The notes beneath the pieces are model-generated. The model did no database searches. It had not been told where the DNA came from and worked only from the letters and a program-made list of their open reading frames with translations. Both the position numbers and the translations under genes were made by a program. A stretch of 12,955 bases of DNA from assembly GCA_028705785.1 (NCBI GenBank), contig JAQWCT010000050.1:1-12955 (forward strand). Direction: 5' to 3'. Shown here one piece after another: positions 1 through 6,631 of the stretch. The stretch comes from Sulfurospirillaceae bacterium. Its GTDB lineage: Bacteria; Campylobacterota; Campylobacteria; Campylobacterales; Sulfurospirillaceae. Position 1 is the stretch's first letter, and the number at the start of each line of letters is the position of its first letter.

Positions 1-497
1 TTGATTTGTAACGGGTCTTGCGCTGTTTCGATTAAGAAAACATCCGCTCCACCATCAAGAAGTCCTTGCACGCAAAGCTTATAGCCCTCAAGCATTTCAT
101 CATAACCGATATGTCCTAACGAGGGAAGTTTTGTTCCAGGGCCCATGGCACCTGCCACAAAGCGAGGTTTTTGCGGCGTTGAAAAAGCAATACATGCTTC
201 TTTAACTATTGCCGCTCCAGCCTTGGCTAATTCATAAGCTCTACTCCCTATGCCATAGTCATCTAAAACCCACGGCAATGCGCCAAAGGTATTGGTCTTG
301 ATGATGTCTGCGCCTGCGAGTAAATAACCTTTGTGGATTTTAGAAATTTCATCTTTACATGTAACATTTAAAAGTTCATTACACCCCTCAAGTCCTTCCC
401 ATGCGTGAGCGGGGATGCTGAGTGCTTGGATTTGTGTGCCCATCGCACCGTCGATGATTAAAAATTTTTCTGTGATTAATTCTTTGATAGTTGCCAA
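1..497 (-). CDS. metH: Cobalamin-dependent methionine synthase, N-terminal part (cut by window edge)
   Basis: The 165 visible residues form the start of a homocysteine S-methyltransferase (TIM-barrel) domain, which transfers a methyl group to homocysteine to make methionine in the cytosol. Visible family motifs are DGAMGTQIQ (about residues 16-24), GCNELLN (38-44), AGADIIKTNTFGA (61-73), GPGTKLPSL (119-127) and GGADVFLIET (149-158), in the order seen at the N-terminus of MetH. The zinc-binding cysteines lie further on and are outside the window. I chose a TTG start at 497-495 because AGGAAAT lies about 5 bases upstream and the MetH-like reading begins at once; no ATG is available before the first motif. 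The gene is monocistronic as far as seen, with sorB ending about 115 bases upstream behind its own terminator. A stand-alone BHMT-type methyltransferase cannot be excluded because the folate, cobalamin and activation domains are not visible. Confidence 0.82.
   Translation of the reverse strand, partial: MATIKELITEKFLIIDGAMGTQIQALSIPAHAWEGLEGCNELLNVTCKDEISKIHKGYLLAGADIIKTNTFGALPWVLDDYGIGSRAYELAKAGAAIVKEACIAFSTPQKPRFVAGAMGPGTKLPSLGHIGYDEMLEGYKLCVQGLLDGGADVFLIETAQDPLQI
355..364. repeat. TTACATGTAA palindrome, copy 1 (inside metH)
   Basis: A perfect 10-base palindrome within the coding sequence, read on the minus strand as part of the residues Val-Thr-Cys-Lys. It is one of six copies or near copies in this window; see the finding on this repeat. 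Confidence 0.7.
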
Positions 498-579
498 ATT
501 TATTTCCTATTAGTTTATAACTCTTTATTATGGTATCAAAACTCACATAATGTTACACTAAAGGGATGCTATTTGAATG

Positions 580-608
580 AAAAGTAAGGGATTTTTCAAT
601 CCCTTACT
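580..608 (-). terminator. Rho-independent terminator of the sorAB operon
   Basis: The arms 583-593 and 598-608 are perfectly complementary (11 bp, AGTAAGGGATT / AATCCCTTACT) around a four-base loop that reads GAAA on the minus strand. The hairpin begins 3 bases after the sorB stop codon. A short T stretch follows on the minus strand (the last pair runs into TTTC), so it is a compact but convincing terminator that insulates metH from sorAB. Confidence 0.8.
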
Positions 609-611
609 GGT

Positions 612-1022
612 TTATTTTTCCCACTGAATCTTAAGTGGAGCTCTGCGGTATACGGGGCTTTGCCCGTAATTGGTTGCAAGGTATTTTAAGATTGTGGGTT
701 CATCACTACCCAAATCCCATAATCCTTGATTTTTTTGCATATAACGAATCGCATCTCTCCAATACTTTTCATCACCTCTATTTTGTGTGACGAGCGTGGC
801 ACTATGACAAGCGATTGTACAGTGCGTTTTGACTGGCTCATAACCCTCTGCCATCACAAGACCTGTTTCTTTGTCAACTTTAAGCTCTTTACTGGCTTTT
901 GGAGCTGATGCTTTAGCGGCCTCAACTTTAGGAGCTGGTGTAACCACCGTCTCTTCTTTAGGAGCACAGCCCACCATCAATAGCCCGACAAGAACAAGCG
1001 ATAGCGTTGTTACTTTTACCAT
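612..1022 (-). CDS. sorB: Lipoprotein monoheme cytochrome c subunit of sulfite:cytochrome c oxidoreductase (SorB-like)
   Basis: A 136-residue electron-transfer partner for the SorA-like protein encoded just upstream. Residues 1-18 are a signal peptide ending in a lipobox (LMVG-C19), so the protein should be lipid-anchored at the membrane. A Pro/Ala/Lys-rich linker (about 20-48) leads to a small cytochrome c domain: heme motif C68-T-I-A-C72-H73, then the pattern RG...W...I.YMQKNQG (M95 a candidate axial ligand) and ILKYLATNYG, typical of the SoxD/SorB-type cytochromes. The heme motif has three residues between the cysteines (CX3CH) rather than two; I checked this codon by codon at 804-821. The ATG start follows sorA by 10 bases with a GGGAG Shine-Dalgarno that overlaps the sorA stop, so the two are co-translated. 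Family assignment rests on motif plus context. Confidence 0.85.
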   Translation of the reverse strand: MVKVTTLSLVLVGLLMVGCAPKEETVVTPAPKVEAAKASAPKASKELKVDKETGLVMAEGYEPVKTHCTIACHSATLVTQNRGDEKYWRDAIRYMQKNQGLWDLGSDEPTILKYLATNYGQSPVYRRAPLKIQWEK

Positions 1023-1032
1023 GCTATCTCCC

Positions 1033-2307
1033 TTAGACTATTTTAATGGCGATGCGGTGCGTCGCATTGTTGAGATAACCTTTTGGGTTCCATCCTGGAA
1101 TGACCATCGGTTGAGAAACACCTTTTTTATCGACTGCCCTAGCCCATACTTCATAATATCCCTTAGATGGGAATTCTAAATTGGCACTAAAGCGTTGCCA
1201 TGCAAATTTATTTTTAGGTTTTTTGAGCATCGTTTTCATCCAAGTTGCACCAAAGTCGATAGAGACAAACACTTCTTTAACATCACCGATACCACTCCAC
1301 GCATTGCCTCTGACTTCCACTTTTTGACCAAAGTTAAACTTCGCTCCAGATGCAGGAAAAGTAACCAATGATTTGATAGGCATCTGCTCAATAACGCACA
1401 TATTGCTTCCTGGTACATCACTGGCTGGCTCTACAGGTGTGCAAGGATTTCGGTAGTCATCAACCATCTTTGGACCATCATGGACTTTGTTACGAACCAC
1501 GATACGGTTTAGCCATTTACCACTCACAGAGGCTGGGTATCCAGGGATGACTAGACGAAGTGGATAGCCATTCATCAAAGGGAGTGGTGCGCCATTCATC
1601 TCCCACGCTATTAATCCATCAGCTTCTAGTGCTTTTTGAAGAGGCACACCTCTAGAAATTGGCACTTTACTCGCATCTCCACTGACATGTGGATCAGCGC
1701 CATAGTATCCAATATAAACGGCATCTTTTTCATAGCCAACAGACTCTAGGACATCTTTAAGTCGCACGCCTGTCCAAGTTGGACAGCCCACACCTCCCAT
1801 TGTCCATTGATTTCCTTTGGCTGGTGGGTTAAATTCACTTCTTCCATTGCCACCACACTCGATGAGAAGGTTTGAAGTGTAGTTTTTAAACTTGCTTTTG
1901 AGCTCTGCTATCGTAAATGTCACTGTTTTCTTCGTTGATTCACTTGCCCGTGCTGGTGAATTTGGTACAGCGTCACCACCGATAGTGAGCGTCCAAGTTG
2001 AAGCATCAATGTTGGTAGGAACGAGTCCATTGTTGCGTATAAACATCAGATCACTTGGCGTTACTTCACTATCCAACAAATGCGGAGGTGTCTCAGCAAC
2101 GATAGGTTTGTCGCCCAAAACAACCAGTTGCAAATTCTTGCCATGAATCTTTAAATCCTCCATCGTAGGAGCAGCCATCGCTACGGGAATAAGACCTCCT
2201 GAAAGATTTTTAAGAAAAGGCACTTCACTACCAATAGCAGCGGCAATTGCCAACAATCCGCTTTTTTTAAAAAAGCCTCTTCTATCCAACAATTTTTCGT
2301 GATCCAT
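1033..2307 (-). CDS. sorA: Periplasmic molybdenum sulfite oxidase catalytic subunit (SorA-like, Tat-exported)
   Basis: This 424-residue protein belongs to the sulfite oxidase family and should oxidise sulfite to sulfate in the periplasm, passing electrons to the cytochrome encoded next. A twin-arginine signal (DRRGFFKK, residues 8-15, then a hydrophobic stretch ending near AMA-AP at 45) fits export of a folded, cofactor-loaded enzyme. The Mo-molybdopterin domain includes MFIRNNG (88-94) and the ligand motif E150-C151-GGNGR; GGVGCPTWTGV follows. The C-terminal third (from about 310) is the Mo-co dimerisation domain (VRGNAWSG, VEVSIDFGATW-like strands). The ATG start has AAGGAGA 5 bases upstream. 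A Cj0005c/Cj0004c-type pair in Campylobacter has the same gene order. SoxC and other sulfite oxidase homologues share these motifs; the adjacent monoheme cytochrome favours a SorAB-type enzyme. No heme or b5 domain is fused. Confidence 0.88.
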   Translation of the reverse strand: MDHEKLLDRRGFFKKSGLLAIAAAIGSEVPFLKNLSGGLIPVAMAAPTMEDLKIHGKNLQLVVLGDKPIVAETPPHLLDSEVTPSDLMFIRNNGLVPTNIDASTWTLTIGGDAVPNSPARASESTKKTVTFTIAELKSKFKNYTSNLLIECGGNGRSEFNPPAKGNQWTMGGVGCPTWTGVRLKDVLESVGYEKDAVYIGYYGADPHVSGDASKVPISRGVPLQKALEADGLIAWEMNGAPLPLMNGYPLRLVIPGYPASVSGKWLNRIVVRNKVHDGPKMVDDYRNPCTPVEPASDVPGSNMCVIEQMPIKSLVTFPASGAKFNFGQKVEVRGNAWSGIGDVKEVFVSIDFGATWMKTMLKKPKNKFAWQRFSANLEFPSKGYYEVWARAVDKKGVSQPMVIPGWNPKGYLNNATHRIAIKIV

Positions 2308-2524
2308 AAATTCTCCTTTATGATGATGTGTATATTTATCTAAACATAATTCATTCTATCAGAAAAGAAACCTGAGTATAGTGGTAAGTAATATAATTTT
2401 TGATTATTTAACAAAATGAAGCAAAAAGTGGTAAAAAAGTGACAAATATATATTTATTTAAGTTTTAAGATAATTTTTTAACTTTATTTTTTTCTATTTC
2501 AATAAGTTTTATAGGTCAATTGTC

Positions 2525-2530
2525 TATAAT
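2525..2530 (+). promoter_or_regulatory. -10 element (TATAAT) of the PhnA-like gene
   Basis: A perfect TATAAT lies 25 bases before the start codon and is preceded by a T-rich tract (about 2465-2510) with no good -35, the usual appearance of housekeeping promoters in Campylobacterota. The rest of the 2308-2554 intergenic stretch is AT-rich and must also hold the divergent sorA promoter, for which I see only weak -10 candidates. Confidence 0.6.
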
Positions 2531-2554
2531 ATGACAAATGAATAAGGAGAGTTT

Positions 2555-2764
2555 ATGGCAAAAGATAGCAATGGTAATGTACTCAATGATGGAGATAGCG
2601 TCACTGTGATTAAGGATTTAAAGGTCAAAGGGACTTCTGCAACACTGAAGCGAGGAACGCTGGTTAAAAATATTCGTCTCACTGATAACGAAGATGAGAT
2701 AGAGTGCAATGCCGATAAAATCAAAGGTTTAGTGCTTAAAACCTGCTTTTTGAAAAAAGTCTAA
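2555..2764 (+). CDS. Small PhnA C-terminal-domain protein (YjdM-like, no zinc ribbon)
   Basis: A 69-residue protein that matches the C-terminal domain of E. coli PhnA/YjdM almost throughout: KDSNGNVLNDGDSVTVIKDL, KVKG, LKRGTLVKNIRL and the closing LK..FLKKV. This is a small SH3-like beta barrel of unknown biochemical role; despite the name, its link to phosphonate metabolism is historical. The E. coli protein is about 110 residues and has an N-terminal four-cysteine zinc ribbon, which is absent here: the ATG is directly preceded by AAGGAGAGTTT and a TATAAT, so the short form is not an annotation artefact. It is a single gene, divergent from sorA and convergent with opgB. Confidence 0.85.
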   Translation: MAKDSNGNVLNDGDSVTVIKDLKVKGTSATLKRGTLVKNIRLTDNEDEIECNADKIKGLVLKTCFLKKV

Positions 2765-2767
2765 TCT

Positions 2768-2777
2768 TTACATGTAA
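2768..2777. repeat. TTACATGTAA palindrome, copy 2 (intergenic)
   Basis: The only copy outside coding sequence, in the 26-base gap between the convergent PhnA-like and opgB genes. In context it reads CTTTACATGTAAGG. Confidence 0.7.
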
Positions 2778-2778
2778 G

Positions 2779-2799
2779 GAGAAGTAATACCTACTTCTC
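2779..2799. terminator. Possible bidirectional hairpin between convergent genes
   Basis: Arms GAGAAGTA (2779-2786) and TACTTCTC (2792-2799) pair perfectly over a five-base loop. The hairpin follows the PhnA-like stop by 14 bases and includes the opgB stop codon. Neither strand shows a real T run after it, so intrinsic termination would be weak. Confidence 0.4.
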
Positions 2800-4734
2800 T
2801 TGAATGCTCATCAAGGATTCTTTTCGTTTATTGGCTAGTTCTTCACTCGCTTCTTGCTCTAACATAACCTTCATCTCATCAAGCGTCATCGTGACATTTT
2901 TATCTACATTTCCGGTTGTAAGTGGCGAGCCTAATTTTCCTAAAGCAAAACAGAATTTTCCTTTATTGTTAAGCTTGATGTTCTCATCCATTGCGCTGAT
3001 GCGGGTACATTTATCTACCCATAAAAAAGTATCATTGAAATGATAGTCATGTAAATAACCAAAAAGCTTTGTCGTTTCAAAAAATTTGAGCTTGACTTCA
3101 AAAAAGGGACTTACTTCAAGATTCTCACTTAGGCGTAAAAGTATAGGAAATTTGTAGAGTGTTTTGCCTATTTGTACAGTGTTTTTAGCCCGATCAAGTT
3201 CCAAATCTTGCTCAATTTTGGGAAATTCCCAAAACCTACTGATATCTTTAGTCCAAGCGCCCAGTTGTTTGTCAAAGTTTTCAAACTGGGAAACTAAAGA
3301 TGCTTCTTCGCTGAGCAAATCTCGTCCTAATCCCATCTCCCCTGCGTATCCCAAAAATGGTAATAGCGTAGCACTTACATCAAGCATGGAACCCGTTTTT
3401 TCAACTTTTTGACCCTGCTGCGCGCGCGGATCAATAATCATCAATTGGTCTCGCCTCTCGCCTTTCATCAAGGTATCTATTGCCATGTTGTGCATCGCTA
3501 GATGGTCTGAACTCACAACGATAATCGTATTTTTTCCATAAGGTGAATCTTGAATTTGCTTAATAAATCTTGCGATTAACTCATCCGAACACGCCACAGA
3601 ATTTAAGATGGAGTTTCCGCCATCACCATAAGTTTTTTGTTTACAGCTCTTAGAAACATGTCCATAAGGATGATGAGTATCCATCGTGGAGAGAAAAAGT
3701 CCAAATTTGCGTTTTGAAGCAGAGAGTTTTTTAAAATCATTAAAGGCTATCTCAAAAAGTGTGTCATCATACAAACCCCATGGATTTTGATAACTAGGAT
3801 TTTTAAGATTGGGCTTTAATTCATTAATCCCTTTGATGTCATCAAACTTATGGGTTCGATACAACTTATCCACACCCGCAAATTCCAAAGAAGAACCACT
3901 ACGATAGGAAAGTGTATAGCCCTCTTTATGAAGCAAATCACTCATACAAGTCGCACCAGAGTAAAAAGAACTCATCTTCGACATAGAGTTACCTTGTGGA
4001 GAGTGCGCATTCGCAGAAGGCGTAACAAGCGGTAAACCACACAGTACAGAGGTCATCCCAGCTATCGTCCAACTCGTACCAACCACTTGTCTGATGTCAG
4101 TAAAATAAGTATTTTGTTCTCTTAAACCTCGTAAGTGTGTGACCAAAGAGGGAAACAGTTTTTCATCAAAATAAGTCGTCTCAAAACTCTCTGCGAAAAT
4201 ATACACTAGATTGGGATGCTCTTCACTCGCATTTTGTAAATTCGGTGTTTTGTAGTAATCTGCAAAGTTATTTTGTAAACTTAGGGCATTTTCAAAACCA
4301 ATACTTTTGAGGATGCCATTATAAATCGTTATCATAGTTGGATGAATGGCTATAGATATGAGAAGACAAAGTGTTGAGATAATTCTTCTTATGATATTAG
4401 GTTGCGGGAATATATCATTTTTTAAAAGACGATAATAGAAATATGAAGCGATAAAACTCCCTATAAAAAATCCAAACCCGATGCTAATGATTAAATAATA
4501 GTCACCAAATCCTGAACCATCTAAACCATAACGCAGATGATAAATCACCGCATCATTAATGCCCTCACCCGTAAAGTAATCCGAAACAATGTAAAATCCA
4601 CTCAGTATGATATATGCGAAGATAATAAATGCCCCCAATAGGACACTGCGTCTATTTCTCGTTCGATTTCTTGAAGTAAAAATAGAGAGTAAAAAAAGTA
4701 AAACAGAGCTCCACAAAAACATATTCATTGTCAT
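2791..4734 (-). CDS. opgB: OpgB/MdoB-type phosphoglycerol transferase (membrane-anchored sulfatase-fold enzyme)
   Basis: A 647-residue inner-membrane protein of the alkaline phosphatase/sulfatase superfamily. It resembles E. coli phosphoglycerol transferase I (OpgB), which moves phosphoglycerol from phosphatidylglycerol to periplasmic glucans. Four membrane segments (about 5-20, 30-50, 80-101, 115-138) precede a large periplasmic catalytic domain. Key positions are E183 in NLVYIFAESFETTYFD, the probable nucleophile T220 in VGTSWTIAGM, MDTHHPYG (351-358) and VVSSDHLAMHN (407-416, metal-binding D410-H411). GLGRDLLS, the W..DI.R.W.FPK segment and FLWVDKC near the C-terminus are OpgB-like and separate it from LtaS or EptA. 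The start is uncertain: ATG at residues 1, 3 and 5 are all possible and no clear Shine-Dalgarno is seen. The natural acceptor here is unknown because no opgG or opgH is in the window. Confidence 0.85.
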   Translation of the reverse strand: MTMNMFLWSSVLLFLLSIFTSRNRTRNRRSVLLGAFIIFAYIILSGFYIVSDYFTGEGINDAVIYHLRYGLDGSGFGDYYLIISIGFGFFIGSFIASYFYYRLLKNDIFPQPNIIRRIISTLCLLISIAIHPTMITIYNGILKSIGFENALSLQNNFADYYKTPNLQNASEEHPNLVYIFAESFETTYFDEKLFPSLVTHLRGLREQNTYFTDIRQVVGTSWTIAGMTSVLCGLPLVTPSANAHSPQGNSMSKMSSFYSGATCMSDLLHKEGYTLSYRSGSSLEFAGVDKLYRTHKFDDIKGINELKPNLKNPSYQNPWGLYDDTLFEIAFNDFKKLSASKRKFGLFLSTMDTHHPYGHVSKSCKQKTYGDGGNSILNSVACSDELIARFIKQIQDSPYGKNTIIVVSSDHLAMHNMAIDTLMKGERRDQLMIIDPRAQQGQKVEKTGSMLDVSATLLPFLGYAGEMGLGRDLLSEEASLVSQFENFDKQLGAWTKDISRFWEFPKIEQDLELDRAKNTVQIGKTLYKFPILLRLSENLEVSPFFEVKLKFFETTKLFGYLHDYHFNDTFLWVDKCTRISAMDENIKLNNKGKFCFALGKLGSPLTTGNVDKNVTMTLDEMKVMLEQEASEELANKRKESLMSIQEK

Positions 4735-4762
4735 TTTTTATCCCATAATAATTTAGAACGGT

Positions 4763-4790
4763 ATTATATCGCTTTGTAGAAAGTTTGCAA
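4763..4790 (-). promoter_or_regulatory. Predicted promoter of opgB
   Basis: On the minus strand TTGCAA (4790-4785) and a perfect TATAAT (4768-4763) are separated by 16 bases. The predicted transcription start leaves a leader of roughly 20 bases before the opgB ATG. Confidence 0.6.
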
Positions 4791-4813
4791 GAAGAATCCT
4801 TTTTTTCACAAAC

Positions 4814-4856
4814 TGATTAAAATTTAATCAATCAACTGCATATATTAAAATATAAC
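4814..4856 (+). promoter_or_regulatory. amtB promoter region with an inverted repeat
   Basis: TGATTAAA (4814-4821) and TTTAATCA (4823-4830) form a perfect inverted repeat around a single A. A -10-like TATAAC (4851-4856) follows 20 bases later, so the repeat overlaps the -35 position, as expected for a regulator site. No sigma-54 GG/GC signature is present. AGGAGG at 4889-4894 is a strong ribosome binding site for amtB. The regulator is unknown. Confidence 0.45.
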
Positions 4857-4899
4857 AAGTGATACAATTTCATCAGTTTAAAACATTTAGGAGGAATTC

Positions 4900-6237
4900 A
4901 TGAGAAACAAACTACTCTCACTCGCAACTTTGTTGCCAGTATCTATTTGGGCTGCCGAAGAGGCTGTTGCGGAAGCTACCGCTGAAGTTGCTGAAGTTGC
5001 AGAAAAGGTCTTAACACTTGATGTTGGCAATACCGCTTGGGTTTTAACGGCTACTGCATTAGTTATGCTAATGACACCTGCTGGTTTGGCACTTTTTTAT
5101 GGCGGTATGTCTCGCTCTAAAAACTTACTCAATACCATTGCGATGAGTGTTATAGGTTATATCATTGCAAGTATCGTTTGGGTCATTGCTGGCTATACCC
5201 TAGCTTTTGGTACAGATATCGGTGGTTTAATCGGTTTTGATAGTTTCTTCTTGAGTGGCATCAAGGTTACAGACCTTTGGGCTACTGGAAGTATTCCTAC
5301 TTTACTCTTTGCTGCATTCCAAATGACCTTTGCAGGTATTACGGTTGCATTGATTAGTGGTGCTATCATCGAAAGATTGAAATTCTCAACATGGATGATT
5401 TTTGTCGCACTATGGGTTATCGCTGTTTATGCTCCTATTGCTCACTGGGTATGGGGTGGTGGATTCCTTTCAAAACTAGGCGTTCTTGACTTTGCAGGTG
5501 GTACAGTTGTTCACATCAATGCGGGTGTTGCTGGCTTAGTAATGGCTCTAATCCTTGGTAAAAGATCTGACTTTGGTAAATCAGCAATGTTCCCATCTTC
5601 TATCACACTTACAGTTCTAGGTGCAAGTATGCTATGGTTTGGATGGTTCGGATTTAACGCAGGAAGCGAACTTGCAGCAGATGGTATCGCAGCAAGCGCA
5701 TTCTTAGTCACCAATACAGCAGCAGCAATGGCAGCTATTTCTTGGATGCTAATCGAATATGTTACTTATAAAAAATTCACACTTTTAGGTATCGCTTCTG
5801 GTATCGTTGCTGGTCTTGTTGCTATCACTCCTGCGGCTGGGTTTGTAGATACAAGCGCATCACTTATTATCGGTGCAGTTGCTGGTATCGTTGCATTCTA
5901 CGGTGTTAATGGTCTGAAAAAAGCACTTAAATACGATGACTCTTTAGATGCATTTGGTATCCACGGAGTTGCTGGTATCTGGGGTGCGATTGCAACTGGA
6001 ATTTTTGCCAACCCTGAGGTTAATGAACTTGGTACAGGTCTTCTTTATGGAAACCCAGACCAACTTATCATCCAAATTGAGGGTATCATTGTCACTATCA
6101 TCTATACAGCTATCGCAACAGCGATTGTCTTCAAAGTTGCCTCAATCCTTACAGGTGGAGCAAGAGTTGAAAGTGAAGAAGAGTCTGCTGGTTTAGATGA
6201 AGTAGCTCACGGCGAAAAAGCATTTAACTTAAGATAA
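4900..6237 (+). CDS. amtB: Ammonium transporter AmtB
   Basis: A 445-residue Amt/Mep/Rh channel that imports ammonium across the inner membrane. A signal-like N-terminus (MRNKLLSLATLLPVSIWA-A) and an Ala/Glu-rich segment (about 19-36) precede eleven hydrophobic helices starting near residue 45. Hallmarks are the gate phenylalanine in AAFQMTFAGI, the HWVWGGG...DFAGGTVVHINAG segment with the conserved Asp and first pore histidine, WFGWFGFNAGS, and the second pore histidine in FGIHGVAGIWG. The cytoplasmic tail ends in an acidic stretch (ESEEESAGLDE). Length and motifs are normal for the family. glnK follows after 10 bases, so the pair is one transcription unit, consistent with PII gating of the channel. 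Confidence 0.97.
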   Translation: MRNKLLSLATLLPVSIWAAEEAVAEATAEVAEVAEKVLTLDVGNTAWVLTATALVMLMTPAGLALFYGGMSRSKNLLNTIAMSVIGYIIASIVWVIAGYTLAFGTDIGGLIGFDSFFLSGIKVTDLWATGSIPTLLFAAFQMTFAGITVALISGAIIERLKFSTWMIFVALWVIAVYAPIAHWVWGGGFLSKLGVLDFAGGTVVHINAGVAGLVMALILGKRSDFGKSAMFPSSITLTVLGASMLWFGWFGFNAGSELAADGIAASAFLVTNTAAAMAAISWMLIEYVTYKKFTLLGIASGIVAGLVAITPAAGFVDTSASLIIGAVAGIVAFYGVNGLKKALKYDDSLDAFGIHGVAGIWGAIATGIFANPEVNELGTGLLYGNPDQLIIQIEGIIVTIIYTAIATAIVFKVASILTGGARVESEEESAGLDEVAHGEKAFNLR

Positions 6238-6247
6238 GGATTAAAAA

Positions 6248-6586
6248 ATGAAAAAAATAGAATCAATCATCAAACCATTTAAACTTGAAGATGTTAAAGA
6301 CGCTTTGGCTGAGCTTGATATCACAGGTATGACAGTAAGTGAAGTTAAGGGTTATGGAAGACAACAAGGTCACTCAGAGCTTTATAGAGGGGCTGAGTAT
6401 GTGGTAGATTTCTTACCAAAAATCAAAATCGAAGTCGTCGTCACTGACGAACTCGTTGACAAAGTTATCGAAACTATCGTTAAAAGTGCGCGAACAGGCA
6501 AAATCGGTGATGGCAAGATTTTTGTCACCAACATCGAAAAAAGCGTTCGTATCAGAACTGGTGAAATGGATAACGAAGCTATCTAA
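6248..6586 (+). CDS. glnK: Nitrogen regulatory PII protein (GlnK/GlnB)
   Basis: A 112-residue PII signalling protein that binds ATP/ADP and 2-oxoglutarate and blocks AmtB when nitrogen is plentiful. The T-loop reads GYGRQQGHSELYRGAEY51VVDF, with Y51 at the classical uridylylation position, and the B-loop TGKIGDGKIFV and C-terminal RIRTGEMDNEAI are intact. The Shine-Dalgarno (AAGGA) overlaps the amtB stop region. I prefer glnK over glnB because of the amtB linkage, but many Campylobacterota have few PII genes and the name is conventional. Whether Y51 is modified here depends on a GlnD, which is not in the window. Confidence 0.95.
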   Translation: MKKIESIIKPFKLEDVKDALAELDITGMTVSEVKGYGRQQGHSELYRGAEYVVDFLPKIKIEVVVTDELVDKVIETIVKSARTGKIGDGKIFVTNIEKSVRIRTGEMDNEAI

Positions 6587-6592
6587 AACTTT

Positions 6593-6628
6593 ATGGGCAG
6601 ATACTATATCTGCCCATCCTCTTTTCTT
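6593..6628 (+). terminator. Terminator after glnK, probably also used by the convergent methyltransferase gene
   Basis: Arms ATGGGCAGATA (6593-6603) and TATCTGCCCAT (6607-6617) are perfectly complementary, 11 bp with a three-base loop, followed on the plus strand by CCTCTTTTCTT. On the minus strand the same hairpin lies just after the methyltransferase stop and is followed by a weaker AAAGTTTTA. Confidence 0.8.
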
Positions 6629-6631
6629 AAC

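Noticed and set aside
871..1179. Plus-strand open frame across the sorB/sorA junction
   Set aside because: It lies antisense to two genes with clear motifs, has no ribosome binding site of note and no recognisable protein.
4763..4792. Possible sigma-54 promoter upstream of amtB (TTTGCA)
   Set aside because: The GC half can be found, but no GG lies at the required distance; the same bases fit the -35/-10 of opgB on the other strand better.
4814..4830. FNR/CRP-type box upstream of amtB
   Set aside because: The TGAT...ATCA halves are too far apart (9 bases between) for the TTGAT-N4-ATCAA pattern.
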